17,570 nt of DNA from JALZVT01 sp964634815 (GTDB lineage Bacteria > Pseudomonadota > Gammaproteobacteria > Pseudomonadales > Azotimanducaceae), in the NCBI GenBank assembly GCA_964634815.1, contig CAZWMD010000077.1, positions 1-17,570 of the forward strand. The letters are read 5' to 3'. The notes beneath the pieces were generated by a model that saw nothing but the letters and a program-made list of their open reading frames with translations, made no database searches and had not been told where the DNA came from. The translations under genes were made by a program, and so were the position numbers. Below are positions 8,425 to 16,000 of this stretch, piece by piece. The first letter of the stretch is position 1, and every line of letters begins with the position of its first letter.

Positions 8425-8590
8425 GGCTGCCTCTCCTTGATGATGAGCCTTCCACTAAGCCTGTTCAATATGAACCTCAACGCTCGGTCCTGTCGAGTCG
8501 GTTGCAGTGAATTTACAGTTTGTAGAGGAGACGTGGAGAGGCAGATGTGATGTCGGACGGTTTGTCGATAAACGATCGTTTAATAGCTTT
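8425..8590. other. Intergenic region upstream of the secreted-protein gene
   Basis: A 166-bp spacer between the GNAT stop and the secreted-protein start, both on the minus strand. It contains the strong ribosome binding site of the downstream gene and a 14-bp palindrome (listed separately). The promoter of the secreted protein should be here, but no convincing -35/-10 pair was found. Confidence 0.5.
8569..8582. promoter_or_regulatory. Perfect 14-bp palindrome TAAACGATCGTTTA
   Basis: TAAACGATCGTTTA reads identically on both strands, in the non-coding spacer 9 bp past the GNAT stop and about 145 bp upstream of the secreted-protein start. Symmetry without a loop resembles a dimeric-regulator operator more than a terminator hairpin. 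No specific regulator is identified. Confidence 0.4.
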
Positions 8591-9037
8591 TCATCTGGGA
8601 CGCTGATACTGAACAAAGGGCGTATGAACGCCAATGCGATCGTAAAGTTGTCGACCCACGCTGTTGTTTTCTTCGGTCATCCAGTAGACGTGCGGTCGTC
8701 CTGCTGCATCAGCGGCAGCATACACCGCTTCAATGAGTGCGCGACCTACGCCGGTACCACGTACTGCTGGCATTGCGTATAGATCTTGCAGATAGGTCAC
8801 CTCTTCTTCATACCAGCCATGGCGTTGAAAGTAGTAGTGGGTAAGACCAACGGGTTCCTTATCAATTTCTGCGATCAGACCATGACCATCATAGGGATGA
8901 TCGCCCAGCAATCGTTGCCACAACGTATCGTAAATCTCTGCGGGACGGGTTGTGCGATAAAATTCAAGGTAGGCTTGCCAAAGACTGGTCCAGGCGTCGC
9001 GGTCAGTTTCCATGAGAGGTCGAATGTTGATGTCTAT
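8591..9037 (-). CDS. GNAT-family N-acetyltransferase; start codon possibly ATA
   Basis: Transfers an acetyl group from acetyl-CoA to an amine; substrate unknown. The core shows a typical GNAT fold: a strand-rich centre (GLIAEIDKEPVGLTHYYF), then YLQDLYAMPAVRGTGVGRAL, the acetyl-CoA pyrophosphate-binding loop (R/Q-x-x-G-x-G/A, here RGTGVG), and a final VGRQLYDRIG segment. From the first in-frame ATG (9013) the protein is 140 residues but loses the usual first beta strand and has no Shine-Dalgarno. Eight codons upstream the frame encodes I-D-I-N-I-R-P-L, the standard GNAT opening strand. AGGAG (9048-9044) lies 6 nt before the ATA at 9037, exactly where an ATG would be expected. I therefore set the start at ATA 9037; the fallback is ATG 9013. 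It lies 16 bp after the aminotransferase stop, suggesting coupled translation in the operon. Confidence 0.8.
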   Translation of the reverse strand: MDINIRPLMETDRDAWTSLWQAYLEFYRTTRPAEIYDTLWQRLLGDHPYDGHGLIAEIDKEPVGLTHYYFQRHGWYEEEVTYLQDLYAMPAVRGTGVGRALIEAVYAAADAAGRPHVYWMTEENNSVGRQLYDRIGVHTPFVQYQRPR

Positions 9038-9053
9038 GGTTATCTCCTGGGGT

Positions 9054-10217
9054 TTACGCTGCTTTGGAGCGTAGTTGTGCCAAAACTTCGGGCAGCGCTT
9101 TGATATAGCGATCTACATCTTGCGGTAGCCCGGTGCTGACGCGCGAGTAGTTTGTGTAGTCCCGGTAGATTCCCCTGACCCAAATGTTTCTGCTCGCCAT
9201 AGCTTGCCTGAAGGATTCGGCATTCAGATTGCCCAGATTAACAAACAGGAAATTTGTTTGTGATGGAAGGTGAGTAAGGCCTTGCGACTGAACTGCCGCT
9301 GACAAACTCTCGCGCGCCTTAAGTATTTGAGACTTGGACTTTGCCAGGAATTTTGTGTCGTTGTAGCAGGCAATAGCGGCAGCCAATCCGGCCTGGTTCA
9401 GGGTGTAGTCACCGATGCCGTAACGACTCAACATTTGTGCATTTTCCGGCGAAGAGATCATATAGCCAACACGCATGCCAGCCAGACCGTAGAGCTTCGA
9501 AAATGTCCGCGCCACAATCAGGTTATGGCCTGCTTTTACAAGCGGAATCATCGAGTTGAATTCAGGGTTATCAGTGATTTCGTTATACGCCTCGTCGACC
9601 AGCACCGTTGTCTTTTTGGTTGCCCGCAAACAAAAGTCTCGCAACTTGTTGGTATCCAGTAGTTGCCCGGTTGGATTGTTTGGGTTGGTGATATGGACCA
9701 TCCCGGTTCTAGGATTTATGGCCTGCTCCATAGCATCAAGGTCGAGGAGTAAATTTGGCGTTTTAGGTAAGCGCATGATTTTGCCACCCTGGCGTACGCC
9801 TGCCTGGGCCGTTGTATCCCAAAACAAGTCAGGCGCTAGAATATGTCCTTTTTTTGTCATGGCGACGGATAGCGAACACAGTAAGCTACTTGAGCCCGAG
9901 CCCAGGCTAATGTGGTCAGGAGTGACGCCATGTCGTTCCGCAATCATCGCTTTTAGCCAGGGGATTGAGTCCTCCGAGTAGTACGCACCCTGGTGAGTCG
10001 CAGTTTGCATGGCCTCTAGTGCGGATTGACTTGGGCCAAAGGGGTTTTCGTTGGAATCGAGTTTTGCAATTCCAGGAGTTGGGCCGTAATAGAGTTTGGG
10101 TGAAGGCTGGCCTGTAGCGAGAGCGGCCATCTTTGGAGTAACGACAGCCGCGCTTGCTGACAGACCCATCGCAGCATTTGTTTTGAAAAAGTGTCGACGA
10201 TTTATGTTGGAAGCCAC
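9054..10217 (-). CDS. Tat-exported PLP aminotransferase, HisC-like (class I/II)
   Basis: A fold-type I PLP aminotransferase of 387 residues, related to histidinol-phosphate aminotransferase. Motifs: SNENPFGP (55-62); NPNNPTG (178-184); D208 and Y211 in VDEAYNE; the Schiff-base lysine K241 in RTFSKLYGLAGMRVGY with R249; and the substrate carboxylate-binding R359 (YSRVSTG). The N-terminus NRRHFFKTNAAMGLSASAAV (6-25) is a twin-arginine signal: RR followed by F at the key position, a weakly hydrophobic alanine-rich h-region and a possible cleavage region near residues 30-36. This implies export of a folded, cofactor-loaded enzyme, unlike cytoplasmic HisC, so a biosynthetic histidine role is unlikely and it is not named hisC. 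The start is GTG at 10217, fixed by AAGGAGG 4 nt upstream. It lies 59 bp after the SDR gene and 16 bp before the GNAT gene. The substrate is unknown. Confidence 0.9.
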   Translation of the reverse strand: MASNINRRHFFKTNAAMGLSASAAVVTPKMAALATGQPSPKLYYGPTPGIAKLDSNENPFGPSQSALEAMQTATHQGAYYSEDSIPWLKAMIAERHGVTPDHISLGSGSSSLLCSLSVAMTKKGHILAPDLFWDTTAQAGVRQGGKIMRLPKTPNLLLDLDAMEQAINPRTGMVHITNPNNPTGQLLDTNKLRDFCLRATKKTTVLVDEAYNEITDNPEFNSMIPLVKAGHNLIVARTFSKLYGLAGMRVGYMISSPENAQMLSRYGIGDYTLNQAGLAAAIACYNDTKFLAKSKSQILKARESLSAAVQSQGLTHLPSQTNFLFVNLGNLNAESFRQAMASRNIWVRGIYRDYTNYSRVSTGLPQDVDRYIKALPEVLAQLRSKAA

Positions 10218-10228
10218 AGTTCCTCCTT
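10218..10228 (-). promoter_or_regulatory. Strong Shine-Dalgarno fixing a GTG start
   Basis: Read on the minus strand, AAGGAGG followed by AACT leads directly into GTG (10217). This near-consensus site decides the start of the Tat aminotransferase and includes the whole twin-arginine signal in the protein. Confidence 0.75.
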
Positions 10229-10276
10229 GCTCCAGACCTTCCTGGCCGGGAGACTGGTCTTTGTAGATTCGGAAAA

Positions 10277-11041
10277 CTAGTGCGCTGTCATTCCGGCATC
10301 AACGGTGAATTCGGCACCGGTAACATAGTTTGATTCGTCAGAACTCAGGTACAGAATGCAGTTTGCAACATCGGCAGGGTAGCCAACTCGGCCCAAGGGC
10401 ACCAGTTCTGAACTTAGTTGCAACTCTGATGGGTCTGTCTGGCCAGATGCTGCAGATTGCATGTTGGTCCAAATAAACCCTGGATGCACTGAGTTACAGC
10501 GGATGTTGTCGGCAGCCAATTCGACCGCAACAGATTTTGACATGATCCTGACACCACCTTTTGCGGCACCATAAGCGACACATGTGCTCATACCGACCAG
10601 TCCTGCAGTAGAAGACAGATTGACGATAGACCCACCGCCATTGCTTCGCATGGCGCCTATGACTGCTCGACAGCCCAGAAAAATGCTGGTCAGGTTTACC
10701 TCGATCTGACGATTCCACTGTTCGATCGTCATGTCTTCCAGGCGCACCAGTACAGCGATTCCTGCGTTGTTTACCAGGATGTCCAGTTTTCCGAAGTGCG
10801 CAACGGTTTGCTCTACGATCGCTTTCCATTGGGCTTCATCAGTGACATTTTGTTCGAGTGCAATGGCATCACCGCCCGCGGCGCGAATTGCTGCCGCTGT
10901 GCTTTCTGCGCCTTCAAGATCGACATCGGTAACGACCAACTTCGCGCCCTCTCTGGCCAGCGTGATAGCTGCTTCTCGGCCTAAGCCGGGGTTTGAGGCT
11001 GCGCCCGTGACGATGGCAACTTTATTTTCAACTCGAGACAT
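10277..11041 (-). CDS. Short-chain dehydrogenase/reductase (classical SDR)
   Basis: NAD(P)-dependent oxidoreductase of 254 residues acting on an alcohol or ketone, in the cytoplasm. Visible motifs: TGAASNPGLG (12-21), a cofactor-binding glycine loop that carries extra residues (NP) compared with the usual TG-x3-G-x-G; acidic D39 after the second strand, favouring NAD(H) over NADP(H); NNAG (91-94); N116; and the catalytic S144, Y157 and K161 (AYGAAK). The C-terminal YVTGAEFTVDAG is typical of 3-oxoacyl-ACP reductase or hydroxysteroid dehydrogenase-like members. The start is ATG 11041 with CAGGGAG 7 nt upstream; the reading frame extends 17 codons further but without a good site. It is first in an apparent operon with the aminotransferase and GNAT genes, suggesting oxidation of an alcohol to a ketone that could then be transaminated (inference; the compartments would differ). 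Confidence 0.92.
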   Translation of the reverse strand: MSRVENKVAIVTGAASNPGLGREAAITLAREGAKLVVTDVDLEGAESTAAAIRAAGGDAIALEQNVTDEAQWKAIVEQTVAHFGKLDILVNNAGIAVLVRLEDMTIEQWNRQIEVNLTSIFLGCRAVIGAMRSNGGGSIVNLSSTAGLVGMSTCVAYGAAKGGVRIMSKSVAVELAADNIRCNSVHPGFIWTNMQSAASGQTDPSELQLSSELVPLGRVGYPADVANCILYLSSDESNYVTGAEFTVDAGMTAH

Positions 11042-11298
11042 TGTTTGGCTCCCTGGATTTGTTTTCGAATTTCTGTGTCTGGAAGTGAGCATACTACTGA
11101 ATTACGGGCCCATTTTTATCCCGGAGCGGGGGGAAAGCAGAAGTACGGTGAATATTGGGTGCCTTCATTGATTGACCGACGACTAACTCCTCTTGCCAGC
11201 CAGTAGTAGTGGTCCTGTGACACTGTTCACACGACATTCGGGCAGTCTGTTACCTATTCTGCCAAAGATGCATTCGCCACTGTATTTGACGGTTGGCC
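11042..11298. other. Divergent intergenic region between SDR operon and flippase
   Basis: 257 bp that should hold the promoter of the SDR/aminotransferase/GNAT operon (-) and that of the flippase (+). I see no convincing promoter pair, riboswitch or inverted repeat beyond short GC-rich patches near 11107-11132. Confidence 0.4.
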
Positions 11299-12855
11299 AT
11301 GGGTAGAGTGCGTTCGAACATCATGACCTCAGACGTAAATATCAACACCACTGGCCAAAATCCTGTCTTTGGCAGCGCTGTCCGGGCGATGACCTGGAGC
11401 ACGCTGTCGACAGTTGCTACCACCCTTATTGGGCTTGCTGGTTTCTTTGTTCTCGTGCGGCTGCTTGGGCCGACCAACTATGGTTTGGTTGCCATGGCGA
11501 TGGTCGCTTTGGCTATACCTACCGCATTGTCCAGCGACTCACTCAGTCAGTCGCTGATACAACAAGACAAGCTTGATAAGTCGGCTCAGACGAGTACGTT
11601 TTTGCTGGAGTTAACGATTGCTGGGGTGCTGTGCCTCATTTTGCTGGCCACAGCGGGCCTAATTGCTCAAGCCTTTGGTCAGCCGATTGTCGAAACACTT
11701 ATCGCAGTGCTATGCCCTATTTTACTGCTTCAGGCTGCGGCATCCGTTCCATCAGCTCAGTTGCGGCGTAACCTTCAATTCAAGGCTATTGCGGTTATTG
11801 CCGCGGGCTCTACGTTGTGCAGTGTCATTCTTGGTGTGACGCTCGCTGTGCTTGACTATGGCTACTGGGCTTTGGTTGCTATGCAGATTTCCCAGCCCGG
11901 CCTCCGTGTGGTTGGCGTGTTTGTTGCCTCTCGCTGGTTACCGAGTGCGGCACCAAGGTGGTCGAGCTTGCGCCCGCTTCTGCATTTCAATGTACACACA
12001 CTGGTTATGCGGTTGGTGAGAGCCTTAACCGCTAACTTGCCGCGAGCACTTATTGGGGCCTTTTTAGGCGCCGCGGCACTGGGTGTGTTTGATGTGTCGC
12101 GCCGGTTGTTCAAACGCATCAGTAGTATATTGATGCAGCCGTTGACCAGCGTCACCTTGCCGGTAGCCAGCAAGTTGCAAAACGACGCTCCTGCACTACG
12201 TCAGTGGCACCGTTTAAGTACTGTTGCTATTACCGCAATCGCTTACCCCCTGTATATCGGCATCGCGGCTGTATTGCCGGCTGCAGCGCCGTTACTTTTT
12301 GGGGATCAATGGTTGGACGCGATCTTGCCTATGCAGTTAATGATGCTGGTGGGGGTTAGAAACGCAACGGCCATTTTCAATGGCGGCATACTGCGTGGCC
12401 GTGGCAAGCCTGAACTCGCCACTCGTATTGCCCTGACAACTCTGGCTGTTTCCTGTTTGTTGCACCCGCCGGCTGTTGCCTGGGGTGTGTCAGCGGTAGT
12501 CGGTGCCATGTTGCTAGGCTCTATTGCCTCCTGGCTCGTGGGTACCTACTACGTGGATCAGGAGCTTGAGACTGGTGTGGCTACACAGGTGGTTATTGGC
12601 TGGGAGAGTCTGTTTTCTGCCGCTATCATGTTTATCGTGATTACGGCGACCCACCATATGCTGCCACCAACGGTTTCTGCTGGACTTGCCTTGCCGTTAC
12701 TCGTGCTATTGGGCGCGATCACTCACTTCGTTGTGCTTTGGGTCCTGCAGCGTGATATGGCAAGGCTGTTGGTCGCGCTGATCCGAGCTGTGTTAACCCG
12801 GGATTCTGCAGCCATTAAGAAATTGCTTCGAAGCGGCTTGTCGAGCATGTCGTAG
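11299..12855 (+). CDS. MOP-superfamily oligosaccharide/polysaccharide flippase (Wzx/WzxC-like)
   Basis: A multi-pass inner-membrane protein of 518 residues that would flip lipid-linked sugar repeat units or export polysaccharide. It is dominated by hydrophobic helices (12 or more by eye). The N-terminal STLSTVATTLIGLAGFFVLV then RLLGPTNYGLVAMAM resembles the polysaccharide-synthesis/flippase family opening. The segment LRRNLQFKAIAVIAAGST with GYWALVAMQ is characteristic of the WzxC/Polysacc_synt_3 type. The start is uncertain: ATG 11299 is chosen; TTG 11293 and ATG 11323 are in frame and none has a clear Shine-Dalgarno. It has no glycosyltransferase or polymerase neighbours in this window, so the cognate glycan is unknown. 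It is followed 148 bp later by the giant Ig-repeat protein in the same direction. Confidence 0.88.
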   Translation: MGRVRSNIMTSDVNINTTGQNPVFGSAVRAMTWSTLSTVATTLIGLAGFFVLVRLLGPTNYGLVAMAMVALAIPTALSSDSLSQSLIQQDKLDKSAQTSTFLLELTIAGVLCLILLATAGLIAQAFGQPIVETLIAVLCPILLLQAAASVPSAQLRRNLQFKAIAVIAAGSTLCSVILGVTLAVLDYGYWALVAMQISQPGLRVVGVFVASRWLPSAAPRWSSLRPLLHFNVHTLVMRLVRALTANLPRALIGAFLGAAALGVFDVSRRLFKRISSILMQPLTSVTLPVASKLQNDAPALRQWHRLSTVAITAIAYPLYIGIAAVLPAAAPLLFGDQWLDAILPMQLMMLVGVRNATAIFNGGILRGRGKPELATRIALTTLAVSCLLHPPAVAWGVSAVVGAMLLGSIASWLVGTYYVDQELETGVATQVVIGWESLFSAAIMFIVITATHHMLPPTVSAGLALPLLVLLGAITHFVVLWVLQRDMARLLVALIRAVLTRDSAAIKKLLRSGLSSMS

Positions 12856-12917
12856 AACAATCGTTGAATCTTCTTGTGGACTGAGGTTCCGCGAATGGCA
12901 TCTCAAGAAGTCGTAAA

Positions 12918-12938
12918 ATCACAAAAAGATCACAAAAA
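12918..12938 (+). promoter_or_regulatory. Direct repeat ATCACAAAAA x2 with 11-bp period
   Basis: ATCACAAAAA occurs at 12918-12927 and 12929-12938, so two A5 tracts are about one helical turn apart, 65-85 bp before the Ig-protein start. Phased A-tracts can bend DNA and strengthen promoters, so an upstream promoter role is plausible but not shown. Confidence 0.3.
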
Positions 12939-13003
12939 TTTGGTCAAGGTGGCTGTACAATTCAGCGAGTATCGATGCCGCTAAGGAAGGGCATGGCTTC
13001 GCT

Positions 13004-16000
13004 TTGCAGGAATCTATTCGTTCTCTCATCCTAGCTATATTCCTGTGTGCTTCAGCTTCAGCCGGGGCGACGGACTTTCGGGCTATTGCCAGTGGGGATT
13101 GGTCTGACCCCAGTATCTGGTCACCTAATGGTGTTCCTGGCTTCATGGACACGGTGTTGGGTTTAGGCACCAATGACGTCACCATATCGGACGCTCAGGA
13201 GATCGGCGACGGCACAGCCAATGACGCATTCATCCTGGACAATGAAGGCCGTTTAACGCTTGATTCGGGCGCTAGCCTGACCGTTCATGGCCACTTTCGC
13301 GCGGCTGGCTTTCGGGCAGAAATTGCCCTTAACGACGATGCTGAGCTGCTTTTTAATCCTGGCCCTGGCCAGGTCTTCCATTTCAATCAAGCGTCTTCCG
13401 AACAACAAGTCATCTTCAATGGTCAACCTGGTGCTCGCGCCAAAATCGGCCTTGCTCCAACCGCCGAGGGCCACTATTACTTTCTAACCGTGGGCTTTCG
13501 GGACAGTCGATTGCACGGTTCATACGGCATTGTCGAAGACGCATTTGATCCGGTTTCCGAGATTGGCTGGGAGATGTTTATGAACAACACTCCTGGCGTT
13601 TCTGTCTTCGAAGCCGATCACATAGAGTTTTTGCGTTGCGGCAACATAAGTATTCGAGGGCTAGGGGCCGGCGAGTTCACTCAGGTTCGACTCGATGCGC
13701 TAACCTTTCGTGATCAAGCAAAAAGTGGCAGCAACTTCAATGTAACGCAGTTCTGGTTCGATGGTTATTTGGACGAGACTGTGGTTATTCCTGAACCTGC
13801 CATCACCAACTTTGTGACCAACATTGTTAGCGATACCCAGATAAACATCCGCTTTGTTCAAGACTATGTTCTAGATAACTACGTGCTCGACGGAGATGGA
13901 ACAGGGCATGCGCGGGCAAACAACAATGGTGGCAATGCCGCGTCGCACAGCAATGTCTTTATCGCAGTGAATGATGGCGGACAGTCAACCGGTCTCATTG
14001 CAGATACAACCGAGAATACCTATTTTTACGCTGAAGCTGATAACCCACATGGTTGGTCTACCAATCAGCTGCGTGGCGATGCTGTTTTGCGTAATTACTG
14101 GTTTGAATCACACCAGGCAGAACAATCCGATAACGGCGATGCTGTACTTACTAACGGCCCGCAACGGCTTGTCGATGGATTTAACGGCCCGGCGCCTACA
14201 CTGACTCTCGAACACTCCGGGGTCATAGGCGATTCACTGGGTTCTAACAGACACCCGTTGTTATTTTCGTTTAACGAATCTACCGGTATTCGACTGGTGG
14301 CACGTCACAATATCGCGCGGGTGCCTGCAGATAGTCACACGATTGCGCTCGACGAGAATGGACTAACGCCAACGGGTACGGGGTTGGCACTCACCGATAA
14401 TGTGTTCTTCTTTGACGCTCTGATTGGTGTGGCGTCGGGTTACGGTATTGGTAGCGCCTCAGGTCCCGAGGTTATCAACACCGATACCTTCGATCTGGTT
14501 GACTACAACCTCTACTGGCAGCTTGCATCTGATGGTATTGACGGCTCACTGGGTGTGCATCTGGCGCCTTTCAGTGGACCTATTGATAACTCCTCACTGA
14601 CGATGTCACCGCTGCTTTTTGATGCCTCGCGCAATCTGGCGTCTTGGGACATATCGCTCGGCGGGCCCGGTTCTGCCGAGCACGCCATTGAGGAGATGAA
14701 AAAGCGCAATGACGATAGCGGCTTTGATCCCAACTACGACGTTACTGCGCTGATTGAACATGTGGCCCAGGGCTTCTCAGTTACTCACGCCCAGGCAATA
14801 GCAAGTGATGGCCAGCGAATGGGCCCAACCTTGCACTTTCCAGAGGTTGCCCCGGTCATCCTGACCGAGCCACAAAGTCAGGAGGTCGCCGAAAATGATG
14901 AGGTGACGCTTTTTGTAGAAAATACTGGCGTGCCCCTGCCAAGCTACCAGTGGCAACTCGATGGTAACCCCATAGCCGGAGCTATCAATTCTCAATACAG
15001 CTTTATTGCTTCAGCGGCAGATGCTGGTGAATACACCGTCGAGATAGCAAACACCTTTGGCTCGGCTAGCAGCGAAGTGGCGGTTGTCACGGTCGAGATT
15101 GAGGCGGCAGAGCCCACCATTACTACCCAGCCTGCCGATCTGACTGTGTTTGAAGGCGATAGCGCGAGTTTTAGCGTTGTTGCTGAGGGCAATCCCAGTC
15201 CTACGTATCAGTGGCAGAGGGACGGTTCTGATATTGCTGGAGAAACCAGCGCGACCTTTAGCATCGCATCCACCGAAACCGTTGATGCAGGCAGCTATAC
15301 CGTTGTGGTCAGCAACTCAGAAGGCGACGTGACCAGTGACGCTGCTGCGTTGGTTGTTGAGCCTGCCCTGGTCGCGCCCAGCATTATTACTCAGCCGGCT
15401 GCTGTCACCGTTACGGAAGGCGAGGTGGCAAACTTTACGGTGGTTGCTGAGGGCAATCCCAGCCCGACGTATCAATGGCAGAGGGACGGTTCTGATATCC
15501 CTGGATCAACCAGTGCGACCTTTAGCATCGCATCCACCGAAATCGTTGATGCGGGCAGCTATACCGTTGTGGTCAGCAACTCGGAAGGCGATGTGACCAG
15601 TGACGCTGCTGCGTTGGTTGTTGAGCCTGCCCTGGTCGCGCCCAGCATTATTACTCNNNNNNNNNNNNNNNNNNNNNNNNNNNNNNNNNNNNNNNNNNNN
15701 NNNNNNNNNNNNNNNNNNNNNNNNNNNNNNNNNNNNNNNNNNNNNNNNNNNNNNNNCTGTCACCGTTACGGAAGGCGAGGTGGCAAACTTTACGGTGGTT
15801 GCTGAGGGCAACCCCAGCCCGACGTATCAATGGCAGAGGGACGGTTCTGATATCGCTGGAGCAACCAGTGCGACCTTTAGCATCGCATCCACCGAAACCG
15901 TTGATGCGGGCAGCTACAGGGTTGTGGTCAGCAACTCGGAAGGCGATGTGACCAGCGACGCTGCTGTATTAGTAGTTGAACCTGGTCCGTTTGCACCCGG

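Noticed and set aside
1665..10281. Shared word TAGATTCGGAAAA near 1667 and near 10264
   Set aside because: A 13-base match between two places in a 17.5-kb sequence is expected a few times by chance, and the contexts are unrelated.
12870..12910. Inverted repeat CTTCTTG / CAAGAAG after the flippase as a terminator
   Set aside because: A 7-bp AT-rich stem with a 27-nt loop and no T-run is too weak to call.
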